Positions 1 through 11,075 of a DNA stretch of 64,000 nt are shown here, in pieces. Made by a program: the position numbers and the translations under genes. Each line of letters starts with the position of its first letter. Position 1 is the stretch's first letter. The stretch is taken from the NCBI GenBank assembly GCA_947685225.1, contig CANTUV010000007.1:17504501-17568500 (forward strand). The letters are read 5' to 3'. This stretch comes from Garcia nutans. Its lineage: Eukaryota; Streptophyta; Magnoliopsida; Malpighiales; Euphorbiaceae. The notes beneath the pieces are model-generated. The model had not been told where the DNA came from and ran no database searches. It saw only the letters and a program-made list of their open reading frames with translations.

Positions 1-1016
1 GAGAGAGAGAGAGAGTTAAAGAGAGGTGATGATCTTCATCAAAATCTTGGGGTTTTAAGAGAATTGAAGGTAGAGATTGAAGAATTGACAAGATATTCAA
101 GTAAGTATTCAATTCTTTGTCTTGATTTCTATTGTTTGAGTTGGATTTGATATGGTTGGTGTGATGGTGATGTTAATGGAAGATTAAGAGTATTGATATG
201 TTGAATTGATAGTTAGATGATATTAATAAGGTTAATTGTGAGGTTGATGATGGATTATTGAAATTGGTTAGTAAGGTTTAATATATATGAGATGAAGAGT
301 TGATTGAATGATGTATGTTTATGTTTATTGAAGTTGAAATACATTGAATATATGATTTTGGCCTCGTTGGAAATCTTCATTCTTTGTGAGACACGGCCAG
401 GATTAGGGTAGACACGGCCGTGTTGGATCGATTTGGAGAGACACGGCCACTGTCTCGGCCGTGTCACTTGCCCGTGTCTGCTACTGGAATTTTGGTGTTG
501 AGAGACACGGCCACTGGCTTGGCCGTGTCCCTTGACCGTGTCTGTCACTGCCTCTTTTGGTTGAGAGACACGGCCAAGCTAAGGGAGTCTTGGCCGTGTT
601 GGAGCATGTGTTGGGTGACACGGCCATAAGCTTGGCCGTGTCCCTTGAGTGTGTTAGCTACTGTGTGAAAGGTAATTGATGGACACGGCCGTGTTGGTGC
701 CCGTGTTGGTGGGCGTGTCTTGTGTTTCGTTATGCCACGAGAAGAGTAAAGGTTTGTCGAGACCAACTAGAGGGTAATGCATACATGTATAACTTTTAAT
801 TTTGATGTATTTTTGACAAGAGGATATGTATATGTATAAATGAAGTTTTGATAAAGACAATGATTTTATAGATATTATGTATTTAATGTATTATGGTTTG
901 AACTTTGTTACAGGTTTTTAAAAGGTAACAAAAAGTGACATCCTTATACTTTATATACTTACTGTATGTATACAAGGTATATGTACAGTACTTATATAGG
1001 GTATCGGGGTTTTACA
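1..1016 (+). mobile_element. Tekay/Del-like gypsy LTR, 3' portion
   Basis: The stretch from about 733 to 1016 matches the reverse complement of 62571-62900 almost continuously. Shared blocks include GCCACGAGAAGAGTAA, GAGACCAACTAGAGGG, AAGTGACATCC and a terminal GGGTATCGGGGT. In the right-hand copy the same sequence ends in TGTTACA directly before a primer binding site, so this is the 3' end of an LTR; here it ends TTTTACA at 1016. No PBS follows, so this is either a 3' LTR, a solo LTR or a truncated piece. The 5' part (1-370) is purine-rich with no recognisable content, and the LTR start lies outside the window. The assignment to the gypsy Tekay/Del type rests on the TGTAACACCCC-type terminus and the Met-tRNA PBS of the right-hand copy. 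Confidence 0.7.
370..722 (+). repeat. Array of GACACGGCCGTGTC dyad motifs inside the LTR
   Basis: About eight occurrences of GACACGGCC or its mirror GGCCGTGTC are spaced as imperfect hairpins (for example GACACGGCCACTGGCTTGGC followed by CGTGTC), in loosely repeated units of about 70-80 bp. The core GACACGGCCGTGTC is a perfect 14-bp palindrome. A weaker version (GACACGGTCAGTGACACGCC) occurs at 35540-35840 and 42227-42520 in the Tekay LTRs. Confidence 0.8.
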
Positions 1017-2513
1017 CATAGCTTGAAAGGTGCTAAAAGTTAGATTTGGAAGAGATACGAGGTAAGTACATACTTTGATTAACTTATTAATTGAAAATGT
1101 GTGTTTGGCATAACTCATCACGGCATACTTTAAAGGAATGTTGTTATTCCTTTAAAGCAATATTATATGTGTGTGTGTGAAGTTATAATTATGAGAAATT
1201 GGTTAAATGTGTATGTGATAGAAGATGAAATAAAAGAAACTACATTGTGAATATGAATATGATATGTAAATGAGATAAAAAGAAATTATATGGTAATGTG
1301 AACATGTATATGTATGTGCAATCTGAAAGGGGATGTATAATGCAACAACATTATGTGAATAAAATGATAACGTATGATTAGTTTTATGAAGATGAGTTTC
1401 TTTCTGCAACTTGATTAGAAAGGATGAGAAATGTTGGACATGAATATGAATAGATGAAATTATACATGACTTTGAGAAAAAGAAAGGAAAAAGGATAAAA
1501 TATGATGCATGTTGCCTTATTCAATATCTAGTTCCAGAAAGTTATTTTGGTGATGTTTGGCATGCCATACTCATTCGGGCGAGACACGCTGGTATTATAA
1601 ATATGATTACGCTGGACGAGATACGTTGGCATCACAGACATGATTACGTCTTCAGCGAGACATGCTGGTGTCACTGATATATTATGCCTTCAGGGCTAGA
1701 TACATTGGTGTCACGATGGACCAAATCAATATTTCTGGAGCTTGGATATTGTATATGGACTTGTTGTACCCAATGTATGTGTTTGTGACGCGTTTATAAA
1801 ATTGAAAAGGGTTAAAGATTGTAAAATGAGTATTGCATAATGTATTGTTTGTCATGGAAGCATGTAATGGTTTTTAAATTGTTTATGTTATTAAAGTATG
1901 TACCACTAAGCTGTAAGGCTTTGCGCGATTGTATAAATCACATAGGTGAAAAGTTGTTGAACTAAAAGATTCAGATTGTAGTTGATAGTTAGAAGAACGA
2001 AGGTGCCATGAGACCAACTTAGCACATAAGGTGCAACACTCATGTATAATATGTTTTAAATAATGTATTTTGGATTTGTATAATTTAAACATATATTATT
2101 TATATAATAAATGTATTTTGGAGATTTTATGTGTGTGTATGTATTTTAATTAATGATTTTGTAATGAACAATTTGGTGATAATTGGAGCAATTGTTTATT
2201 TTTAAGGGACTATATTTTGGGAGTGTTTTTCAAATTGCAAGTTGAGTTTTGGTTGATAATTTGAGATTTATCAAAGTTACAGACAAAACTCTGGAGAATT
2301 TTTTTTAGAGATTTTTCTTATAAAGGTTATCTGAAATACTAGATATGAATGTATTTGTTTTTAATAAATTAATCTATAAAAAATTTAGTTATTTTATTTA
2401 TTGAGAATATGAGATTTCCACAGGCAATTATGATGGCACTCTTATATTTTTTATATGTACTATATGTATATGGGTATATGTATTATACGTATATAGGATA
2501 TAAGGGCATTACA
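1017..2513 (+). mobile_element. Second LTR-like segment of a related gypsy family
   Basis: It follows the LTR order seen in the Tekay LTRs elsewhere in the window: a GGCATGCC block (1560), a short tandem repeat (1579-1735), ACCACTAAGCTG with a nearby GCGCG (1902-1927), a GAGACCAACTTAG block (2009) and a terminal run of TATATG/GTATA words ending GGGCATTACA near 2513. The order matches the right-edge LTR, but the sequence is diverged. It could be a separate solo LTR, or the remainder of one LTR of which 733-1016 is a displaced end. No coding sequence is seen. Confidence 0.5.
1579..1735 (+). repeat. Tandem repeat of about 40 bp, four degenerate copies
   Basis: Four units carry the word GAGACACGCTGGT / GAGATACGTTGGC / GAGACATGCTGGTG / TAGATACATTGGTG at spacings of about 36-43 bp. 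The location corresponds to the tandem-repeat zone of the other LTRs in the window. Confidence 0.7.
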
Positions 2514-2544
2514 GGACAAACGCATAGCAATAAATTTCTGAATA

Positions 2545-3095
2545 TAGATTTAGAAGATCCAACCTTAAAAGCTAGTTGTTGAGATTAATTGGTGATTTAT
2601 TTTTATATTAATTATTCATATGCTTTGTAACTATTCAATGTGGGACTTTATTCCCCCATATATATTTCTATTAGCCCCCTCAAATGGCAACTAGCCAAGA
2701 AATTTTTTTAATAAATCTAGTTGACATTTACAAATTTGTGATATGGACTAGTTAAGAGAATTTTTAAATTATGAGAGACACCTCATACCAGGCAAAAGAA
2801 TTGAAAAGTCGAGGGACGCCTCATATCAGAAGAAAAACAATCAATTAAAAGCTCATCACCGGGCAAAAGAAATCTACTATAAGGCTGAATTGAAATTTTA
2901 GTCCAAATTTATGAGATTTTATGAGACAAAGGATTATAGATAACAATTATGCTTTGATACCATATTGAATTTCTTAATATTGATTTGGGAGAGTTGACCT
3001 TAAAAGCTATTTTTGATGTTGGCTCTCTGAAGAGTGTATAAACTCTCAACATTTTTATATAGTATCAGAGTAGAAAATAATTTTTGTACCCCTCT
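2545..3095. mobile_element. Degenerate small LTR element remnant (possible TRIM)
   Basis: Two direct copies of a segment resembling GATTTAGAAGATCCAACCTT + AAAAGCTAG lie about 425 bp apart (2553 and 2978). A PBS-like GCTTTGATACCA (2952-2963, reading TGGTATCAAAGC on the - strand) abuts the second copy. A second PBS-like word, TAGTATCAGAG, lies at about 3058 on the + strand, just after CTCTCAACA. Short direct repeats plus a Met-tRNA PBS and no coding capacity resemble TRIM elements or the end of a copia LTR. The two PBS-like words disagree on strand, so the structure is uncertain. Confidence 0.35.
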
Positions 3096-5890
3096 CTTCT
3101 ATAATAATTTGGATTGTAATTTCTCTTTCAATTTTTGGTATATTCCAAGTATAGTATCATTTCAACTCTTATCCTATATTAGGTTTTATTCACCTAGTAA
3201 TAGGCTTTCAAAATTTGATATTCATCCGGTTTGAAATATATTTTGGACTTTTAAAATTTTCATCTGATATGAAAATGTCCCTCAGAATATAAATTCTTTT
3301 GATCCAGATTATATCATAAATTTACAAGTGTCAACTGGACTTATCAAAAATTTTCATGGTCCAACTACCCAGTGATGAAACCAGGATTGAGATGAAAAGG
3401 GGCAAAATTTTCAATTTTATTTTCATATTAAAAAACTAATATAAATATTTGAAATTATTATTTATATTCAATTTTATTTTCATATTAAATTATTAAATAT
3501 TAAAATTTTTATTATTTTTATTTCAATATTTAAATTTTACTTTGAGAAATTACATAATATATATTAGTTTTAAAAAATATTTATATTTTTTTAAATATTT
3601 TAAAGAAAGTATTTAAATTAATTAATTTTTTAATAAATTTATATTATAGAATATTTTTTACAAAATAATTAACCTAATCATAAAACTCTAAACCCAATTC
3701 ATAATCAAATTACAAAATAATTAGTCTAGTCACAAATTCTCAAATTCTCTATTGATATTATAATCAAATTCCAAAATAATTAACATAATTTTTCAAATCC
3801 AAATTTTAATTCATAATCAAATCATAAAATAATTAACACAATAATTAAAATAATAAACTAAAATTTATAAATTAAACAATAATTATAAAATTTAGTTATA
3901 ATAAATATGTTTCTTATTTATCAATATAAATCCGCAATAATTTTGATAATTTTATATTTTTTTTAAATTTTTTTATAGAAAATTTTAATTATACTCGTTG
4001 TTTATAAAGTATATTTGTTATGTGTTAAAGAAAATTATATATTAAATTAATAAAAGATATTTGTTATAATTTCTTTATCTAATTTTTAAAAAAAGATATC
4101 CTTTTTTATGTTCAGAAAGATTGATATAATTTTATTAATAACATCATTTTTTTATGTTATTTTTCTTTAACATTTAACTTAATTAAAGAAATTATAGAAA
4201 AAAAGTGAAATTTAAAGTAAATATTACTCTATTATTTTTAAAATAAAGTTTCAATGAAATAAAATAAGTACTTTTATTTATTATCTTACCAATAATGTAA
4301 AATCTAGAGTAAATTATAAAAAAAAATTAACATAAATGAAATCTTATATATTGGGGATTGAAAAAAAATTGTAAATAAAGATAACAAATTTTGTAACAAT
4401 AGTAGTTTTGTAAATTATTTTATTTGAATTCTTTAATTGAGTTCAAATTAAGATAAAAAAAATTTTAAATTGGAATTTCTTTAAATAATCGTTACAAATC
4501 AATTTGAAAGAAAAATAATAAATTAATACTTAATAATAATTTTATACATTAAATAATTAAATAAAAATTGAGAATTAAAAAAAATAGGACATTTTTTTTA
4601 CCAATATACATCAATATAAGATTATAGCATAGTGCCTGAGATAATGAATAACACATCAAATCAGCAGACTGAAATTACTTATTGGTAGCATCCTAAATTA
4701 ATCCATCAACCAAGTAATACATTAGACATTTAATTCATGAAATCCTAAATAAGCAGCAATAATTAATTATCAAACCAAAAGTAGATAAAGATTAATAGAA
4801 AATACATTAATTAATTAATAAATTAAAAGGAAACAAAAATTGAAAATTGAAAATGTAGATTGATAATTTTAGTGTTAATTTGAAAATTAAAATTTAAGAT
4901 TATAAGCAATATTTTTAAAAATATTCTTTAAAAAAAAGTTAAAATAATAACTCCAACTTGACTTTTTTGAAATATATGTCAATTATCTATTCTACTATAA
5001 TCGCCTAATTTGAAAATTTTCAAAAAACAGTATCTAAAATTAATTAATTTTATTTTAATATTTAAAAAAATTAATTCAAAAAAATTTGAAAGAGAAACAT
5101 ATTACAAAGTGTTGCTAGTAACTTTAAATTTAGTAATATATATATAGATATAGATTTGTTATAGGATTCGATGAGAATTATTAATATTATATTATGATAA
5201 ATGAATTAACATGAGAATGTAAAATTAGGATGGCTTTACTAGTAAAAATAAAATAAAAATAAATAAAATGGAAATACACCATAATTAAAATAAAATAAAA
5301 AACCGCCCCCACTTGCGCCGTACTCTAACAAAAAACAAAGTGAAATATCAAACTGAGGTGATGAGGTGGACCTCACAACAACGGGTCCTCATGCGCTATT
5401 AATTTTTGTTTATTATTCTATTGGCCCAGTTTTTAGGGATGCTGGGGCCCCACTTCCTCCAACACCACCCGCCTCCTTCGTGCCCCACTTAATATCGCTA
5501 CACATCATGTGATTAATTTAATATCATTTTCTAAGCTAAATTATTAATATTATTTATTTATATTATTTATTCAAATCTTAATATATATATATATATATCG
5601 AATCTGCAACTGGGCATTTTGACATCTCGCAACTTTAAATTCAAATTATGTTTTTTTTTTGAAGAATAAATTCAAATTATGTTATTATTTAGAATCATAA
5701 GCAAATTCAGTTAGACATTATTTGAATATCAAAAAAAATATTTGAGTAAATATTTTTAAAAAAATACATTATTGAGTTTCATAATTTAAAATTTACACAA
5801 ATACAAATCATTCCAAATTTCATATAAATCTAAATAAAATATGAACCTGATTATAATAATGATTTTGTTAAGATACAACTCAAATAATAA
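3096..5890. other. A+T-rich stretch without a recognisable gene
   Basis: Long poly-A/T-biased sequence with stops in all frames every few dozen codons. The only compositional break is the G+C-richer island listed separately at 5295-5500. A (TA)n run lies at about 5580-5598. Confidence 0.8.
5295..5500. other. G+C-rich island in A+T-rich DNA
   Basis: About 200 bp with clusters such as CCGCCCCCACTTGCGCCG, GGCCCCAC and CACCACCCGCC sits between long A+T-rich flanks. It contains the palindrome-like TGAGGTGGACCTCA (5362-5375) and a TCP-type word GGCCCCAC. There is no open frame of note, TATA box or terminal repeat. It could be a remnant promoter or part of an old element. Confidence 0.4.
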
Positions 5891-5894
5891 TTTA

Positions 5895-6183
5895 CTCCAT
5901 CCGTTTATAAATATTAGCCATTTTAGTATGATAAATTTTATTCATAAATAATTTTATTTTATAAAAATTAAAGTTATTTATAACTTTTATTCCAAATAAT
6001 ATTCCCTCTACAATTTTCAAAAAAAAAGTTTAAAATTTTATTTTTTTTCAAGTTTTTATAATTCTTAATGAATAATAAATTAAAAGAGAAATATAATTCT
6101 GATAATATAAAATAGATTATTATATAATTTCTTAATTCTTATACAAAAATCTTAAAGTGACATATATTTATGAATGAAGGAAG
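5895..6183. mobile_element. Stowaway-like MITE
   Basis: The left end CTCCATCCGTTTATAAATA is mirrored by the right end TATTTATGAATGAAGGAAG (imperfect terminal inverted repeats, about 15 of 21 matching). The element is flanked by TA at 5893-5894 and 6184-6185. The CTCC(C/A)TCCGTTT terminus, TA duplication, 289-bp length and lack of coding sequence are the hallmarks of Stowaway (Tc1/mariner-derived) MITEs in plants. Confidence 0.75.
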
Positions 6184-6539
6184 TATCACATAAAAAAATC
6201 ATTAATTACAATTCTCATTATATGATTAATGAGGTAAATATTAACTGATTTTACTCAATAATTACTCATTACACTTCTTTGGTATTAATTATTCTTAGTA
6301 AATAGGTCTAGCTGTGGAAACTTCTAAATTTGTATAAAAAATTTTAAATTTTATTACAATCGATGAGGGATAAAAGTATGAGGTTTTCGAATAATTACTC
6401 TCAAACAGAATATTGATTTCAAAAATATTATAACAAATTTATTTTTTACTTTTATGAAAAAGAGTATCAAAACTGTAATAATATAGGTTTTTTTTCATTC
6501 TATTTGTATATATTATGTAAATATTTATTAAGAGAATTA

Positions 6540-6996
6540 TAGTGTGTTTGATTATACAAGAATTCTAAAAAAATTAACTATATAATTCTATTTGACCAAT
6601 AATATTATATTTATTTATAAATAATCTATGTAAAATAAAATACTGGATCCACTAAATTTTATCAACCAGTTTATAAAATATTTTACTTAGAATGAGTAGA
6701 AAATATATTTTACTGAAAAAGTAGATTGAGTGGTTCACGAGAAAAAGACAATCATACTCTTAATTTAAGATATAGTAAAATAAGAAAAAGATATTATAAT
6801 GATAGTTTAAGTATTACTTAAACTTTTTCTGTAAAGTTGGGTTTTAATATTTTTTATAATATATTTTCTTAGTATTTTATTATATCTTTTAAATACAGTA
6901 ATATAATATTTTTCAGTAAAATACAATCCATATAATAAATTTTTATAAAATAAATTCTCAGTAATCAATTTTTTCAGTAATTTACCAAACATACTA
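6540..6996. mobile_element. Candidate MITE with TTA target duplication
   Basis: The left end TAGTGTGTTTG (6540) and right end CAAACATACTA (6986-6996) are inverted repeats with one mismatch, flanked by TTA on both sides (6537-6539, 6997-6999). A TTA duplication fits PIF/Harbinger-derived MITEs. The interior is A+T-rich with no coding capacity. A short terminal match in A+T-rich DNA can arise by chance, so confidence is moderate. Confidence 0.45.
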
Positions 6997-6999
6997 TTA

Positions 7000-8397
7000 A
7001 TATGTATACGTTATGTTATCTAATCATTCACTTAAAATCTAAATTAGTAATTTTACTATTTTAAATTAAAAAATTATATGATTCATCAATTAAAATATAT
7101 AATATATATTAAAATATACATATAATATACATAGGATATATATATGCAATAATAAAAGAAGATAACACTTCTTACTAATAATAAATTTAACATATTTCAG
7201 TATAAATACACAGCGTATATATCAAATTTAAATCATTATATGAGTCAGTAATTAAAAAAATCATAGACAATAAAAAAAATAAAATATAATGCATAATATA
7301 CAAAATATTAAAAGAGAACTATACTTTTTATTGTTTAAAATTTAACATATATCAGCACAAAAAATAATATATTTATCATATTAAAAAATAATATATGATT
7401 TAAAACTAAAAATATGATATACATTACAAAAAAGCAAAGCATTTACACATCTACAAAATATTAAAAGAAGATTATACTTCTTACTAATTATAATTCCATG
7501 TATATCAATATAAATACACAATATATATATATATATATATTACATTAAAAATATTATATGATTTAGAAGTTAAAATAAAACATCTATATTATATATACAC
7601 ATTATATATATGTGCATGTTATGTAAATATTGTGTAAATATTATATGAATATTATATATATGTTATATATTTCATGTATTTATTGAGTATATACTGTAAA
7701 TATATTTATCTTTATTGTATATATTCTTAAAATATTAAACATATACATTGAAATAAAAAAAAACCCAAACAAACATTAAAAATAAGTACAAATCGAAATA
7801 TATATATATATATATATATATAACAATCTTTAGAAAATATAAACTGAAAAGGAACAAATGAAATAATTCATAAAAGAAAAACAATTTCTCTTAAGGCATT
7901 TTATCAAATATATAAAATTTTTTACCATTAAAGAATGATAAACTTTTAACATTATAATTGAAAAAAACTAAAAACAAAAAAAAGAGATATATTTACAAAT
8001 ATTAAATAACAATGTTATCAATTTTTTTTTTTTTGTAAATAGAAAAGAAAGTAAAAGAAAGGTAGAAGAAGAGGGAGGGATAGAAGAGAAAAAGGAAAAA
8101 AAAAAAAAGGGAGATGGAAGAAAGAATTAAATGTAGTATAATTGAATAATTGAAAGTAAAAAGAACTTTATTGTGTAATTTCCTCTAAAAGTACTCAACT
8201 TAGTACTGAGGCCAAGGAAAAAAAGGTTATCAGGAGGATGCCTCACTTAAGCACTAATAGATTTAGTCTTCGAAGCCTTTATCTATCAAACATCAGGGTT
8301 CGACCTCAGCATCACCCAGAGACTTAAAATGTCTGGATATCAAGGTGGTTTACTATCCTCATACACCTTTAAAGACCTTTCATCTAGGTTGAATTAA
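7000..8397. other. A+T-rich intergenic DNA with (TA)n tracts
   Basis: There are (TA)n runs at about 7520-7540 and 7799-7822 and a poly-purine stretch at 8041-8115. A GGGTTCGACCTC word at 8297 resembles a pol III B box, but no partner A box or tRNA fold is apparent. No gene is seen. Confidence 0.75.
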
Positions 8398-8405
8398 CCT
8401 CTTCA

Positions 8406-8877
8406 CAGTGGCGGAACGACCATGGAGTCGTGTGGGGTCACACAACCCCCCCTCACCGGCAACCAGAAGGAGAAAATTCAGGTGGTGGCGTGGAGGCGTG
8501 GGAAACTCAGCCCCCGTTGAAGGGGCTGAGTTTCTGAAGAGTTGCAGCGAGGGCAAGACGAATCCCAAACCGGCCCAAGCGAAACGACGCCGTTTCGCTT
8601 GGGCAGGTTCAAAAATAAAAAAAGGGCTGCGTTAAAACGACGCCGTTTCGCTTGGGCCGGTTTAAAAATAAAAAAGAGCTGCGTTTTAATGCAGCCCTTC
8701 TTCTCTTCCCTTCTCCTTCTTCCCTCTCCCTTTTCCCTCCCCAAAATAACCCAGCAGCAGCAGCAAGCCAGCCAAGCAGCCAGCCACCACACCGCCGACC
8801 ACCGCCACCCACCACGACCACCGGCCACTGCTCGATAAATTCCTGCCCCCTTCGATAAATTTCTGGTTCCGCCATTG
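8406..8877. mobile_element. Non-autonomous hAT-like element, 472 bp
   Basis: Terminal inverted repeats are CAGTGGCGGAAC (8406-8417) and GTTCCGCCATTG (8866-8877), 11 of 12 matching. The element is flanked by a perfect 8-bp duplication CCTCTTCA (8398-8405 and 8878-8885). The 8-bp duplication and CAGTGGCGGA-type ends fit the hAT superfamily. It encodes no transposase. The interior is far richer in G+C than its surroundings, contains a CAG/CAC-rich run near 8754-8820, and two copies of an AAACGACGCCGTTTCGC motif. The long frames here on both strands overlap each other in low-complexity DNA and are not credible genes. Confidence 0.85.
8574..8603. repeat. 30-nt perfect hairpin inside the hAT element
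   Basis: The arms CCCAAGCGAAACG and CGTTTCGCTTGGG are exact reverse complements around ACGC. The right half recurs at about 8637-8657 (ACGACGCCGTTTCGCTTGGG), forming a direct repeat about 58 bp downstream. Confidence 0.85.
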
Positions 8878-8889
8878 CCTCTTCACCTT

Positions 8890-9830
8890 GTAATTAGTAC
8901 AAGACATGGTAACAAAATTTATGGATGGATCTCTAACATATCAGTTAGTAAAATGAATTACCTCATGATAAGACTACTAATGTAACACACAAGGAGTGCT
9001 ATGCTAAAACTCAACAACTTCTCATATCTTTCTCTCGCTAAAAACTCTCTCTAAAATCAGGAACATAATAATATTTTCTTCTTTAAAGGTTCCTCACCAA
9101 GCTGCTAATTAACTTAAATAATAGAGGATGTTTGGCTTGGCCCTTTCAGACTATTTGATCATCTTGTAGGTCTAAAATCAGTCGTTTGAGGTCCATATCA
9201 ATTCAAGAAGAGATTGAATCCATTTACTTTAATCAAACTCTTATCTACAATAATGTCATCATCATTTCAAATTTAAATAAAAATCAACCTAAATTTACTG
9301 ATATGCCGTGCCAAAATTATATAAAAATAATAATAATAATTTATTCAAACTTTTTCTTTATGACATTATTGTCATAAAAGGAAGAACAGAGAATCTCAAT
9401 TGTATCTTCTTCTTCATTCTCAAACACTCAAAATTTCAAAATATCTCAATGCCCATAAAAAGGAAAAAAAATAATAAAGAATAAGTCACGGGAAATAGAG
9501 CGGGCAAGATTTCTTTTATTGGTGGGAAAAAGATACATGATTTTTTTTCCTATACTACATATGTTTACATGTTAATAATTTATATCAATTTCCACCTAAA
9601 TTTAAGCCGAAAATAATATTATAATAAATTAATGAGTTGATGTTTGAAATTACCAATTAAGCAAGAAGATACAAAAAAAAAAAAGAAATTGAGGTATAAA
9701 AATTATTTTAGTTTAATTTTAAAAAATACAACTTAAAATAGCTTTTAAATATACCTTTTTTATAATGTAGAAATCTTTTAACATCAAACACATTATGAAT
9801 TTTATAGGCAAAATAGATCAGCGGCATCTT
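8890..9830. other. Intergenic DNA, no gene seen
   Basis: A+T-rich sequence with short frames only. No terminal repeats, structured RNA or conserved protein motif is recognised. Confidence 0.7.
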
Positions 9831-11075
9831 GAATTTGGCAATTTTAGCTATTTTACCTTAAGTACTCGTATATTTGTGAATACTCGAATTTTGAAGCTCG
9901 AAAAATCGATTTTCTCAGACCGCAGATGACCGAGCCGGACCGGAGGTCTACAGTAAAGTTCACCGAAAGTATGTCTTCATGGTACTTGAAATGTCCGGAG
10001 CGACGCAAGGATCACGGATATGGTCTCGGAATAATTTTTGGAGGCTCCCGAAAAATCAGTTTGAACGAAAATCGTGCGTGCTTTTTTGGGGGCTCGAGAA
10101 CCGAGGGCAGCGGCCCACCCGCCGACCGCGGCGGTTCGACTGCCGACCGTTTTGCTTTTTCCGTTTTCCCGGGCTGTCACTTCCACGGTGGTCCGACCGC
10201 AGTCCAGTCCGAATTTTGTCTATAAAAGGCTGCTAAATTTTCAGAAAAGGGGTTCGATTTTTTTTTCAGGTGGACTTCGGGCGGACGAATTCTCTCTATT
10301 CTTTACACGCTTAAGAACTTCTCCTGGACTTTTTTTTTGCATAAATCTAACCTTGTGCTGCAGGAATTAATCGAAATCAAAATTAAAAAATCGAAATCAA
10401 GAATCATAATCCAAGGTCCGAGAAAACGAGATCTGGAACTACGAAGTGGGAGGATCCTAAACAAGGTAATATCCTAATTTATCCTTTGTCAATTCAGGCA
10501 TATCATAAGCACTACACCTCCTTCTTAATTTCTTTTTGGTCAAAGACTTAATCTCTTTTGGCATGAAGCCTATCCAAATTAAAATCAATCTTTGGCATTA
10601 AGTCGATCTCAATTAAAATCAACTTTTTGGCATGAAGCCTAAATTGTATTCTTTTTGGTATCAAGTACCCAAATTTCATTAAAATTAGCACTAAATGCTC
10701 AAAATCTCATAATTTTGGCAAAAAGTCTGACAATGCACGAAGCATACACACACGCATGCATAATGCACAATTGCCTTTAAATAGGTTTTTCCGAACTACA
10801 TGGGCTTTGATCTCTCATAAAAACGAGAGTATGTAGGCATGTTTGGGATTCACCCCAAATAGCAAGTCCACAATTTACTAACAATCTGCTTGTCTTCTTT
10901 TCTTCGTCCCTTTTAAGGTTTGTTTCTTTTGGCAAATTAATCAAATACATGACATAGTCTCCGAATGCTCATTGGGTTCGTAGATTAGAAACATTTACAT
11001 TGGATGCATTAATTGGAGTCAAATAATGATTTTCTTAGTTTTTCCCTTTGAAAGAAAAAACTGAGTGGCGACTCC
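9830..11075 (+). mobile_element. Tat/Ogre-type gypsy LTR fragment
   Basis: A G+C-richer block (9895-10300) leads into a TATA box, CTATAAAAGG (10220-10229). It is followed by a pyrimidine-rich leader and repeated AAATTAAAATCAATC-type words, then by ATGGGCTTTGATCTC and ACGAGAGTATGTAGGCATG. The end is ACTGAGTGGCGACTCC near 11060-11075. The last two blocks are typical of the 3' part of Tat/Ogre LTRs, whose PBS region (Arg-tRNA type) begins TGGCGACTC. No gag or pol follows and the left boundary is not resolved, so this is a decayed fragment or solo LTR. Confidence 0.55.

Noticed and set aside
255..766. Frames of 69-97 codons at the left edge
   Set aside because: Their residues repeat because they read through the GACACGGCC dyad array of an LTR; no start context or domain.
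8290..8310. GGGTTCGACCTC, a possible tRNA or SINE B box
   Set aside because: No A box at the proper distance and no tRNA fold or poly-A/T tail were found.
8478..8875. Overlapping frames of 60-116 codons on both strands around 8.4-8.9 kb
   Set aside because: They lie within a non-autonomous hAT-like element, overlap each other in several frames, and consist of low-complexity residues produced by CAG/CCA-rich DNA.
9926..10370. Several frames of 63-99 codons at about 10 kb
   Set aside because: They fall in the G+C-richer promoter part of a Tat/Ogre-type LTR and overlap on both strands with no recognisable domain.
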